From assembly GCA_037074765.1 (NCBI GenBank), contig JBAMDO010000092.1:62001-126000 (forward strand): DNA of 64,000 nt. The letters run 5' to 3'. The first letter of the stretch is position 1. Every line of letters starts with the position of its first letter. The notes below the pieces were generated by a model. It did not search any database and had not been told where the DNA came from. It worked only from the letters and a program-made list of their open reading frames with translations. The DNA is from Mansonella perstans. Its lineage: Eukaryota > Nematoda > Chromadorea > Rhabditida > Onchocercidae. Shown piece by piece: positions 41,501 through 54,000 of the stretch. Position numbers and translations under genes: made by a program.

Positions 41501-44500
41501 TGGTGGGGTGAGAATGTACAAATGCAAAGTGATGGCGAGAATACCAGGTAAAAATGCTTAATTTACCTTTGCTTTTTTGCGCTTTTTGTGACAGTAACCT
41601 TCTGAACATTTTTTTTAAATCTATATTAACTTTTTGCTTGTGCTAATTTTGACTAACAATTCTTTCCTCGTTTGTTAGGTCGTATCATTGAAGCTTTTTT
41701 CTCCTTCGATTAGGATACATATTTAGCTTTTGATACGGAGATAAATCGATTAAGACAAAGCAAACTGATATTTTTGTTGTGTATTTAGTACGAAAACAAT
41801 TCGCTATGAACAGATTAACAGAAGAGTTTATGATTATGCAGGTTTAATAACGGAGTACGCAACATAAAGATAAGACAACGAATAAGCATAAAAAGAGAGT
41901 AATATTTAGAGGGCGATATGACGACATAGAGATAGAAGCAAAAAATTACGGGAGTTAGCAGGTTTCAGACTGAGTCGGATAGAACTGAAGATGGGATTCT
42001 GATCAACCAATTCACGAAATTGACTTGGTCTCTTTCATTTAGTAGATAACAAATATATTGATAGGTGCTTAAATAAAAGGATTACATTGTCACAATGAGT
42101 GCTTTATCTGTCACACGTCTGTTTTTCCGTTGGGCATGAAGATTTGTAATAAATAGAGAAGCCTCAAATATTTACAGCATCCTTTTATTTAGTTGATCAC
42201 ATCAATCGATCACATTATTTGATCACATCTCACATTTGGAGAAAATACAGTCACTGCTTTGAAACAAGGACATTACAAATTTACTGCACTATAAGAAATT
42301 GGAAACAAATTTACGCAACATTCTTTTCATTGTAATTCAGATTAAAATATATATATAAAACATTGCTTAAGTTTTTTCTGCAGTCAGTTCGTTTCGTTAG
42401 AAACAGAAATGATGAAAAAACTTTTTGCAACACGAAGAGTAAATGTGATTAGTCTAAAATTTCTGTGGTGCCTTTTTGGACTTCGGATTCACTCTCCAGT
42501 CTTCCTATATCATAATTTTTTTCTCTGCAAAGTTGCTGTTTTTGTTCTTTAAATTAATTTAAGCAGATGAACTAAGATTGGGATTTAAACCAAACTTCAG
42601 AATTCTCATTATAGAAGTATAGCTGCTGGAAATACCTGTCGGCCATTGAAATCGATTAGAATGGATATTGATTTGAATGGAACTTTTGCCGATGAAGAAA
42701 CAAAAAAAGAAAATAAAGCTAAAGGTTACTTTTAATATCAGATGAAATACTGACTATTCCGGATGTAGAATTTTTCGGATATAAAGTAAACTGCTGCTTG
42801 AGTTTCTGACATTGTCAGTTTAGAAATTTACAGCTGCGCAACGGACATCGTCAACTGCATTTACTGTTTCTTTCGACAGTGAAGAAGATTCACAAAAAGT
42901 AAATTTATCACTCCAGGATGCTGCTAAGAAAACTTCGTGCAGGTAGGTGAAATCTTTCAGAATTTGCTGATCTCAATTTGATGCAACAGTAGCAATGTTT
43001 TTTCTTTATTTTAAAATTATAAGTTCTAATACCAAATTTAAAATCGAATTTTATGACTTTTCTCACTTACATAGGTAGACCTGAATATTATTCATTTTTT
43101 TTTTGTCTGTAACATCATTTGATAGATTGTTACACAGCAGTAACTGTGGAAAGTGCGTATTTTTAGGCGTTTTATGAGAAGAAGCGCGCCTGCAACTGGG
43201 TTAGTTTCCAAAGATACTGTGGCCAAAATAGCTGGTTTAACAACTGCATCGAGTGATCCGAAGCAGTATTTGTTGAATAAGATGTTGATGGGAGTCGGTG
43301 AAGGTAGGAGAGATTCGATTTTAAATTTATATAGTTTGAAAAGAAAAATAATTGTAAACTGAAATGGTAATTACATTTAGAACTTTGATTGTAATTCTCA
43401 ATGTGTAACTTCTGACCAAATGCATCCGTCTATGGTCATTTTTTTAGTTAGTATCAAAGCTTCCTGAACTTGGGGCATGAAAAAAATACTGGTCCGATCA
43501 ACTTGTTTCGAAAACTCTTGTGCTAACTGTAAGCCTCTCAAATTAAATTCTTATCAAATTCTTTCAGAATGCGGTGAAGAATCAGATTTGACTCGGTCAT
43601 ATCAACAGGGAGGGAGAAAAGCAGATACTGACGATGCACTAAGCGAAGCAGGAACTTATGTTGTTGGTCAGTGATTAATTAAATATTACAAAAAGCACAT
43701 AAATATATTTTAAAATATTCAATAAAAATACTAATTTTTAATCTGTGTCAACGATTCATTCATATTGTTAACAAGCACTTTTTTCGACAAACATTGCGCA
43801 TGATTCATTTCATCACTTCGATCAGACAGCTTCATTTTGATTGATTTCTTTGGCAGTCTTTTCATCTACAATAATTTTGAACTTTCCATCAATCACGCAG
43901 CTCATATCGAAGCATACCTGTAAAAAGTGACAGGATATTAATATCGTCATTCTTTAGTGGTATTGCTTCTGTCCGTAGCAGCTAACTTGATGTTTTTAAA
44001 CTTGAGTAATTTTAAGACGGTGATCAAATGAATCAGATGGTGACTTCACAGATTGCCAAAGATTCGGACGCAGACAGTGTTTCAAGGTACCGTTTTTCTG
44101 TTCAGAATAAAATTTATGTTCATATTTCTTTATAGTGAATATTCTTATTAATTAGCTTTAGTGATGTAAGCGTTTATTAATCTTTAGTGAATTACACCTC
44201 TAAAAATTTGACTTTTATTTCAATGTTTTTAGTGAATCGACAACGACACAAAGTACGGAAAATCTTAATGCTTCTGTACCAATGCGCATGGGATCGGTTG
44301 GGAATTTTTGTGGCTTTCGATTTTTTAAGAATCGTCTTTTTCATTTTTTTTTTTAAATTTAACTATCCATTTGATAAGCTTCTGTAATCAATTAAGCGAT
44401 ATTTTTGATGGTCTGACAGTTTTTTTTCACTTCTTGGTTGCTTGCATATACTTATTTTTTATATCTCGGCTTCCTTCTGCTTCAGATCCTGCCTCAAATC

Positions 44501-47500
44501 AATGAGAATGTAAATAACACAAGTGGTGCAATAAGAGATAACGAGCAACGATTACGTGAGTTGCATCTTAAATCCGAACGAGTTGGTCGTCGTCGCGGTA
44601 TCGGAGAGCATCAAATTGTTGCACAGTCAACTCCACCAAATTCGAATTCATCTCGTTTAACGGGAAATTATGTAGTCGTTACACGTCGTCCAGAAAGTTC
44701 CAGGGTGGAAAATCGTCAGTATAATTCGCATCGTTTATGTGCTATGGCATCTTCTTCACGTTTGGCATTGGCATCTCACGCGCATCGTACACAACCGATT
44801 GCTAGTGCAAATGGAGTGAATGATAATACCTTCAGGTATTCATTGTTTGGGAAGTTAATAACACATCTTGAATAACTTGAGTTTGTCTTAATACGTTTGA
44901 ATTTAGAAAATTAAAAGTATTAATCAAAGTTAACCACTTTGCAAAGTTAATTTTAATAAATATATATCACACATTATCCGATGGTTTTAATAGTGGTGAA
45001 AATTGGTTGCCAAATCTTGCATTTTTTTTTCCTTATTAAGAAGCCTACAGTATTATTATAGTAGAGAACCAGTAATAATCACTGTTTGTAAGCTTTATTT
45101 TCATTTTGTTTGATACATCATATATTACAATATGGTAAGAGTATGATAATTATATAAAAGATAGCTAACTGTCGAGGATATAATTATATTTTGTTGTCAC
45201 TATACTTAATTTTTAAAACTATCCTTGCAATAAGATGGCCTGTAGGTAGAAATAGCCGTGAGTAAATTTCCACGATCGAAACTTAAGTTGTATTGCTCTG
45301 AGTTAAACGGGACACGTGTATTTAGTTGGTTTATACGGCCAAATTTATTGATGGTGTTGGGAATGTGTCATGATCGTTTGCATTTTTTCACTATTAATGA
45401 TAAAAATTCCATAAGATTTGTTTGTTTGGAGGTTGAAATGAAATCTTTATTAAATGAAATTCTGGAACGGCATTATAGTACTGTAGAGAGATGAAATTAT
45501 AATGCTGAAATGGCATTGTAATTTTATAAATAAAATTTTTTATATGCTATACTCGTCCACTAATTTGTAATAACTTCTTTTTCTATCACAAATTTTGAAA
45601 CAATAAAATTTTTAACACGTTTCATTGAGCATTTTCTTTTCACTTTGAAGCAGGACGGTGAGATGTCGCAGTGAAACGTGAGTATTTTTATAATTACTGT
45701 TATTATTTATTTTATGATTTGCATGCATATAAATGTTTTCTAATAATTGCTTTGATTAGATCGATTCAATTTTTAATGCTAAACTTTAACAGCAAATGGA
45801 TTGAGAAGCGCTGACCGGTAGCTAGTGATTGTCAAAAATTTATTTTGCCATCGCTTATTTCTTGAACAGTAGATCGCAAGCATCCTTATCTGTTTGTTCC
45901 CTTATTCTTGTTAGAGATGCTGCTTTTTTCATATGTTGAATTCACATAGGGAAAAAAATTTGCTTATCTGGTAGGAAGAAAATGAACATGCTTTTTAAGA
46001 GTGGGGTGAGAAAATTTCGAGAAATGGATCACTGATTGAAAAATTAGAAGGAGGATAAAAGATGAAATTGTTAATTCATGCTTTCTTAAATTTCGCACTA
46101 GTTTTCTCATGCGTTTTTTGAAATTCAGCGTGTAATTTGCATTATCAGTCTAAGCATGAATTAATAAGTTTTGTTCAGTAATCTATTGCACGAAATAACA
46201 AGACATATGACACTATTGCATGTCATGGATTCTATATAGTAATTTGATTTAAACAAAAAAGAAAAAGGAATGTTTATACATTGTGCTTAGAATATTTTTC
46301 ACTTTTTTCGAAATATTCAATTGGGGGAATATTCATATTTCACATGGTTTTCCTCATTACTTATCAAGGAGGGATTATTAAGATTGATTTTTATTAATAC
46401 ACTGAATTTTCGTCAAATTCATTGCTGAACTTATATACCTTACAAAAAATTAGCATCATGTAGAGGAGGTAAAGAGGACCATTTCAGATTTCTTTCAAAA
46501 TTATTTCGTTGTTGTATTTGTTAAAATTTGGTTTATGTGATGATATAATTTTTTCTTCAAATTTCAGGCGTGGCGATGGTGGTCGATATTCGATGCGATT
46601 TTGCAGTATTAACAGTAAGAATCATCCAGCTTCTGCGACAGTTAATCGGAACGATAAACCACCATTTCGTGTTGGAGGTAGTGGAAGAAATCAGGTAGAA
46701 ATCATTTACCTACTTTTTCTTATTTAAGATTTTAAACTTTTGTGACAGGTGTTCCTCAGTTAACAGTACCATATATCATTTTTTTCTTAATTCATGTTAT
46801 CATATTTTTTTCTTAATTCATGTTATCATACCGCTTTCTGTGGATTTTCCCGTTACCAGCTTTTAATATCGCGCAGGAAATCACAATACAGATAGACTTA
46901 AAAAGTATTTGCTACATGAAATAATATTTACTTTCATGAGTATCTTGAATCTGAAGAACCAAATTATTTTGACTTATAACAAATATGAAATATAATCTAA
47001 GTAGGTTTAATTGTTCGGGAAAACCAAAACAAAATCTCCCAGTAAGTGACAGAAGCTTAATTGACAGTATTGTCCAGATACTTTCATTAAACAATTTTAT
47101 ATTATTAATATTTGCGTAACAAATTTGTGACATTGATGATGACAGCTGTAACACTATAAATATCGATATTGGTATGAAATTTTTCAATGTACGCCTTAAA
47201 TTTGCTCTATGATTAACATAACTCCTCAAATATCCGTATAAAGTAGATTTTTTGCGGTATAAAAATGTTCAAAGACTTTATAGGCAAGTGGAACAAAAGC
47301 AAATAAGGAAAGTGCTGAAATGATGGCTTGGCTTAGACGTAAGGATTATAATCCGATGAAAGCAGCAGCTGAAGCGAAGAAATTGCAACAACTAAAAGCG
47401 CGGTTGATTTTCAATTTTTTTTTTGTAATACCTATATTATTGTTTTAATTTGAGTATCGATGATTTCTTTTGGAAGGTTTTCAGTTCAAATATTTGTTGA

Positions 47501-49910
47501 AAAATTAATCTTCAAGATCTATAACTTTGATTCCTGAAAAGTAGTGTTCCAGTAGAGCTGATGATAGGGAATTCTACTATCATCAGGGCGAGGAAATCTA
47601 AATAAAATATTCTGTTAGCCAGCTAAAATAAATGTTGAAAGATCCGTTCCTTGCTGATCTCATTTCAACATCTGAGTCTAAATTATAATCGTTCTGAAAT
47701 TACCACGAGCTCTTTTCTAACTAATCCTCAGTAATTTTCAAAATTTTTGTTTTGACTGAGGTTTGAAAATTTGCCTCATATTGATTTTGATATTAGCCTA
47801 CAAATTATCTCCCACGAACGTCAGAGCTGTCAACAGGAGTAAGCTTTTTCTAAAATTCTTTATCGTTTAGTTAATTTTTATTATCCAGATGCATGACTGT
47901 TGTTGCTTTGTTGAATACTCATAAGTTCTATTAATTCATGTACTTCCCGAATTTCTATCGAGAGTTAATATTAAACGAAAATTAGAAATACCCTATGGAA
48001 AATGATTTGGAAATTTGAATGTTTGTTGGAGGGTGAAATTAATGGCAAATTATGCGTTGAAATTTGTTTTCGAATCTTGTGATAGTGCATTTCCTTATTT
48101 CACTGTCTCATGATTTATTATTGTGACTTCTTTTATCGGTTTATTTGTTTGTTTTGTTTTCTTTTTGTTTTTATCATTTCTGTGTTGAATACCCTATGTT
48201 ATTTGTTGTCTTGAGTGAATCATTCGATAATTTAGATTGTGTTTTAGAGCGGACAAATTCGCATCAAATCGTTCCATATCGTTTCATCAAGGGACTCGAC
48301 CTTTTACGAATATACCACCGGCAAGTTATTTTTTGCTTGAGTCATGATTCATTAGTGAAATAATTTGTTTTATTCTCTGTACATGATTGTATTCATTCAT
48401 TTCTATTTAAATTATTATCCTAATATATAGCATATTTTTCATTAAGTAATTTGTTCGTTAAGTTGCGGTCTCATTTACGTAAAATGATGAGTTGTATATT
48501 AATTAATCTAACATATAGCAATTTCTTACTGCTCAGTTTTTTCACTTTCAAAGAAATAATAAGAAAATTCGAATATTTAGATTTCTGAAGCAAAATTGAC
48601 GCGCCCATTTCAAACCTTAGCTTCTTTAACAATAAAATTTTGATCTTTCAGATCGTTCGGAATTCACACAAAGCTCGTCACAACCGGTCGCAAGATGACT
48701 TGTTAGTTGATAATACCGCTTGTGGGCCGGAAACAATTCTTGTCAATTATTCAAAAGGTATTACGAAGGATTTGAATAAATTACGTATTGTTGAAGCTAC
48801 TCAGGACCAGGTTAGTGTATTGCTGAAAATTTCGTCTAGAATAATTTTACTTGAATTGGATATTTTCAGAGCATATATATTATATATAATAGTAGCAAAT
48901 TTTTTTGGGATGGGTTTTGCTAGAGGAAAAAGGAAGTGGAGAAAATTTTTGATTTTGAAAATATTTATAAAAAATGAATTCTAGACTCGCATAGATGGTC
49001 TTGAAAATGCCGTACAACAACTTACGATGAAATGTAATCGGAGTATTGAATTAATAAGGTAAATTTCTCAGCAGCTTATTAATAAGACAAGTCTTTTATC
49101 GTAGATGCATCATTAAACTTGACAAGATTTATTTTCATGTCAAAGAGATCGAACGATAAATTTTTAGCAATGTGAGTGGAATAGCACTGTATAAATCCCG
49201 GAATTCAAATTCAGGAGCCACCTATCAGCCATTTTCTGAATACACTTTCACTATTCATAGGATTTTTTTTTAATTGAAATTTTTTGTTTTTAATCTATTT
49301 ATTAACTGGAAAAACTTGTTAAAAATCACTTAAGTTTCGTCATTTTGAAAGTGTTGCGCATACCATTACTATATCATTTTATCCACTAATAGTTGAGTTG
49401 GTACTAATTTCGTGCTTCAGGAAGTCTCATCAGGGACATTTATCGAAATCAGTGGAAAATTTATTGGGAGCAGCTATTAAACCGGCGACAGATTGTGCAG
49501 AAACAGTAACCGATCAGCTGGACCGCTTATCGGCAGCATTTGATGCAATACAAAAGTATTTGGAAGTCAGTATTTTGTGAAATTTGGGTAGATTTCGTGC
49601 TCAATTAGTTAAATTTTTAAAATTTGCTTGTTGTCGAAATTGTTTTCTTTTTGATTACGAAAAAAATTAGTGTAAATAGTTCAGAACGAAATTTCCAATA
49701 CAAACAAGCCTTTATTCGAGTTATTCCGATTTCGTGCTGATCAGCTATTTTCAGGTCTCATCAACATCATTACCTGCATCGCCATCTAGTTCTAGTCCCA
49801 CTGCATCAGTTACAGCATTGTCAACCTCTCCAAGTCGGCGACCGTTTAGTGCCTATCAAAGTAAGCTTGCGGCAGCCAAGCGCGGCCCATCGGATCAAAA
49901 AAATTCATAA
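35545..49910 (+). CDS. CEP170-family protein lacking a visible FHA domain
   Basis: Exons: 35545-35631, 38920-39068, 39701-39885, 40142-40313, 40522-40580, 40875-41029, 41462-41547, 42615-42724, 42834-42942, 43167-43303, 43568-43666, 44017-44086, 44233-44296, 44486-44835, 46568-46694, 47284-47402, 47797-47838, 48248-48320, 48652-48810, 48985-49058, 49421-49565 and 49755-49910. This gives 908 residues, all phases closed. Three blocks occur in the order found in vertebrate CEP170/CEP170B: TPLFGGAPAWWGE at 274-286, an AFTVSFDSEED block from 343, and DDALSEAGTYVV at 438-449. The C-terminal part is helical with polar spacing and a Ser/Pro tail. Human CEP170 works at centrosomes and spindle microtubules and recruits kinesin-13. 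Its FHA domain lies before the WW block; here that place holds about 270 residues of Ser/Pro/Ala-rich sequence with no FHA pattern. The first exon stays open back to its acceptor, so an upstream 5' exon remains possible. Paralogue assignment and function are inferred. Confidence 0.7.
35632..38919 (+). other. First intron of the CEP170-like gene
   Basis: A 3.3-kb intron. The only structured element seen is a perfect 21-bp inverted repeat at 37024-37072. No coding segment is supported. Confidence 0.6.
37024..37072. repeat. Perfect 21-bp inverted repeat (hairpin)
   Basis: Arms 37024-37044 and 37052-37072 are perfect reverse complements, separated by a 7-nt loop. Each arm contains GATGTAGAAAAGTAGTA or its complement. 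It lies in the first intron of the CEP170-like gene. Confidence 0.9.
43667..44016 (-). other. Intron with antisense coding-like segment
   Basis: On the minus strand this 350-nt intron contains two abutting open pieces. One spans 43917 down to 43822, after an acceptor, and ends VDEKTAKEINQNEAV then stop. The other spans 43835 down to 43731 and reads MKLSDRSDEMNHAQCLSKKV onwards for 34 codons. They overlap in different frames, as a frameshifted remnant might. No family is recognised. Confidence 0.25.
45246..45494 (+). CDS. Unexplained open frame in intron
   Basis: A 3' splice-like site (CCTGTAG) is followed in phase 0 by 82 open codons ending in TGA. They begin VEIAVSKFPRSKLKLYCSEL and end LLNEILERHYSTVER. 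Base composition is less AT-rich than the surrounding intron. The entry phase does not match the preceding CEP170-like exon (phase 2 would give an immediate stop), so it is not a simple alternative exon. It may be a nested gene piece, a decayed exon or chance. Confidence 0.25.
   Translation, partial: VEIAVSKFPRSKLKLYCSELNGTRVFSWFIRPNLLMVLGMCHDRLHFFTINDKNSIRFVCLEVEMKSLLNEILERHYSTVER
45654..45677 (+). CDS. Possible 24-nt cassette microexon of CEP170-like gene
   Basis: A pyrimidine-rich acceptor ending GAAGCAG precedes 24 nt that end at a strong GTGAGTA donor. Entry and exit phases are both 2, matching the flanking exons at 44486-44835 and 46568-46694. Inclusion adds eight residues (TVRCRSET, between two Arg) without changing the frame. 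Confidence 0.4.
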
Positions 49911-51064
49911 CTGTTCATAAGGACCACATGCAATTGTGGTCGTGGTTAATTTGCGAATGTAATCATTGGTATAGTGTTCTGCGGTTGTTTTTATGACTTG
50001 TGAATAATGATTTTCTTTTTTTGAGACTTTTCTTTTGAATTGTTTTTTTTACGAGTCTTATTTTTTATTTTACATTTTGAGGATCTTGCTAGAATCCATC
50101 CACGTCTTCCATGTTATGCATACATTTAACTCGAAATTTCATTTCATCCCAGTTTTTCTTGTGGTATTTTTTATTTTTAGAAATTTAACCGCATTATATC
50201 AGGTGTTCGTTGATCTCCTGATATTGTAATTTCTACTTTTTGTTTAAATACCCATCCAGGAAAAGGAAGTAATTGAGCATCAATTGTTTTTCGATCATTT
50301 AAAAACTGACCATTGCATAAAGAGTGAAATGAAATAAGACGTGTTTGCTGATTTCTCTTGTTTTCGCCTAGCTAAATTTTTCTTTGTTTTTAATAACCTT
50401 GCTTTTTTGCTTGTTTTCTGCAGTGTTTTGTATAAATTGTTGCTAAAACAAACTATCATAAGAAGTATTCTCTTCGTCAGGAAGTGGATTTTGAGGATGC
50501 ACTTTAACGATTTCTCAGCTCTGCTCACTCTACACCATACATTTTTTTTGTTTCCACATAAATTTTATCAAGTTTTTTTCAACTTTTTTTTCTTTATCAA
50601 CATTTCCATCAACTTAAAAAAGACTACCAACTTTTTTAATTCTATCAAGTTTCAATGTAGACTGATTGCAAAGTGCTTCAATAGCAGGCGTATTTTTTGC
50701 AGATTTCTAAAATGAATACTATTATAAGAAAGCTCACTGAATTCTTTTATTTTATCAATCCACATAAATTTCACTGCAGAAGCAATTTGTAAATTACACA
50801 TGAAAAGATGCCATATTTACTTCATAAATATGATCACGCATTAACAGGAAAAGATACATGATTTTGCATGAAAATATACAGCTATTCGATAGAATGAATA
50901 AAAAACTCTATCAAAACTATTGAAAGGCTTATAAGAAATACTTTTGCTTCCTTTTTAGATTTCTTCTCAACTATCTTTCTGCAACAAAATAAGTGGATAT
51001 CAACTATCTAGGTTTAAACATAACTCTGTCGAACTGATAACAGTAATAACAGACAAAAGTGAAG
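49911..51064. other. Convergent intergenic region / 3' UTRs
   Basis: Space between the stop codons of the CEP170-like gene (+) and mdt-17 (-), about 1.15 kb. Both 3' UTRs must end here. Minus-strand AATAAA occurs at 50747-50752 (plus-strand TTTATT), and plus-strand AATAAA candidates occur further right. T-rich open frames here have no coding character. Confidence 0.5.
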
Positions 51065-54000
51065 TCAACTCCTCAACATGGAGCATAAATTATCTATTTT
51101 TCGGCATAGCGACGATCCCACCAATCGATTGTAGTTCAGGACCAGAAATTCTCCAGGTTTTTCGGCAGCTGCTAACTTATTTGGTGAACATTTCCTAATG
51201 CGAATTGTTGGCGGTTCATTTAAATGAAATTGTATGAAAATTGCACTGAAATAGTTGGTTTCTTTATTTCAACTCAAATGAAAAATGTCCTTTTTTTTTG
51301 AAACTTGAATACTAAGTATAAATCCATTGAGCATCTTAATTCCGCTATTCCAAAGTTGCCTCCTTTTTTCCAAAAACTAAAAATACTGAAGAATATTCAT
51401 CCGAAATTTTCGGAAACATTTTTCGTACTCAGGAAAAAGATACATCACCGATCATTTTTTTTTTTTTTTTTGCTCAGGAATGATATAATACAAAGTTTTG
51501 GAGATCATTAAAATAATGTGCAAGTTACCTTATAATGCATTAAATGTCTTGTTAAAAATATTGTAGTGTACATTACAGCGTATATTAAATCTCCCTTTCT
51601 CTATAATTAGTAATGCATTTAATCTAAGAGAGCCATCATTTGAAGAATAAGAAAAAAGAAAATCATACTTATAAGCAAATACAGCAAAACATACCGAGTA
51701 GCACTCTGATTGCACATATAAACAGTTGGACTCGGTTCTGCGCGATCATCCGTTGCATTGATATTTGCATGAAGAACTTGCCATTGCCATAGCTTACTGG
51801 CTATCATCGCTACAGTATTCAACATGTAGTTGCAAATCTTAAGTTATATATTTTTCAAAAATCATTAAAAATAAGGACAAATACTGTATAAATAATGTGA
51901 TAATAAGCTGCCGTTAATTCTCACTTCGGATATTCACTAAAAAATAACATTATTACATGACCGTTTCCTGGGAAAACAAATAACTCATTGACCACTTTTT
52001 CCTTCAATCTGAATTGAAACTTCTGTAACTCATATCCAGTAAAATACAAGTTTAAAACTTTATTTTTCACTTGAAGAAATCAAGACCCAACCAGCATATC
52101 AATTGTGTAAATGAGCATTTCATCATCTCTTCTGCACTCGATATTCTGACCTTCTTTCGTTGCAATATAAAAATTATCTGCATCAATTCGTATATAAAAC
52201 GTTGTCCTCAAAATAAAGCTTAGATTAATATATATCAAGGCTTAATTAACAACCATTTAAGAAAGAACGACAGAAACTTATCATACAGCCTAAATTTTAA
52301 AATTGGTATTTAAAGTTCTACAGATTTGTTGAACTGAATATTAAGCAATTTTCTAATTAAATACGTACTTTCCGGCATAATCATAATTCCTGTTAGATGC
52401 TGTAACAATAATCGAAGACTGAACAGGTGTAGCACGAAGCCATTTCCACATAAGCTGAAATATCTTGTCCGAAATACAATAAACAGTCATTAACAATTTT
52501 CAAATCTTCAACATATATGCTCTTTTTTAAAATGAATGTACCTGAGGATCCGTAACACGAAGCAAATATCGCTTTAATGCAGTTGTAACCCGATTTGTTA
52601 GAACGAAATGAGATGACAGTAACAGTAATCGTTCCAATAATGTACGTTTTTGCCTTAAACGTGACTCAATCTGAAAGTTGGACGAGATTATACATTTTTT
52701 AACACCGACTCTAGCCTATATCCAGAATAACGGCACATCTTTAACATACCGGACACGACTGTCGGTGAAAAGCGAAGCAACATGTTGAAGATTATTTGAA
52801 CAGAATGCTGCATTAAATTACTTCCAATCTCTTATCTATTGCGCAATAAATTTGAAATGTTTTCTGTTTCAAAGCAATGTATTTTTTCCAGCACGTGAGA
52901 TGTGATCAAGTTGCAAACATTTTAGATTTCCCTGCTTCTTGTTAAACTATTTGTTACTAGTCTCCAAGTTACCATGTCCACGATGACCGACAAAGCACCA
53001 TACTGTGACAATTTAATCCCTTTATTTAAGCATTTACCAACATTTTAAGCATTTATTTTAAGCATTTTTACCAACTGTTTATGACTATAAAAGAGACGAA
53101 GTGAATAAAAAGCAAAAGTTCAACTTAAATGCATGTTTCGCTGTAGTTTGAGAACAAATCAATTGTTGATGATGAACTTTATATACCCCAAAGCATACCT
53201 CCTCATCAGTCATAGCATATGGTCCCCGCAAATCAAGTGTGCTCGGTAATGTCGACAATGGCATAGCTACAAACGTCTGGTGACGTATATTCCTTTCGCA
53301 TAGATCACTTAAAAATAACTGACGAAGGGCGCGGTTCAAATAATCATCACCTGCACTTGGTAAAGGACCTGAAATTAATAAAAATAATTTCTTTAAAAGT
53401 TTTATATTTAGCAAAAAAAAGTTAAAATAAACTCAATGTATATTTTGAAACTTAAGACTTGTAATCAAATTTCGAAGTTTCATTTGTTTAAAAATACAAG
53501 ATTCATAATTATCTTTACCATCTTCAAATGGATGAAATGCCAACTCCACTCGCAGCAAAATATTATCAAATAACGAAGCGATTAATACACCATCACGAAT
53601 CACTATTATACGATCCTTCAGAATGACAGCATCTTTACATAACTGAAACATTCCCTTATAACTTGGAGCTAGAAAAATAAGGCTTTGAAGAATAGAGAAA
53701 AACAGGAAAAAAAGGTCTGGAATTTACTTACCCATCATACTCTTAAAACAAGTATTGAGTTAAAACTCGAAGCAATATTATTACTCTGAAGCTTCCATAG
53801 AAATACACTATGTGGACAGCAAAGTTAAGGTTCCTTTGTCCTTTCGACCAAATTGTTAAAAATATTCCAAAGTATTTAAAAATGAACCTGCTTAAAGATA
53901 TCTCGGCATAACAAACTTTCTTGTGCCCATTGTAATGCCTTTGACCAATGCACTTCCATTGCCTGCTCTTTGTCAACTTTCATATAATCTAAATCGTTTT

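Larger units (their letters stand above)
44836..46567 (+). other. Large intron of CEP170-like gene with extra open frame
   Basis: A 1.7-kb intron. It carries a possible microexon (45654-45677) and an 82-codon open frame after an acceptor (45246-45494). Otherwise it is AT-rich. Confidence 0.6.

Noticed and set aside
50035..50715. Phe/Leu-rich plus-strand frames after the CEP170-like stop
   Set aside because: The T-rich 3' UTR sequence produces Phe/Leu runs that resemble membrane segments. There are no acceptors in phase and no conserved motif.
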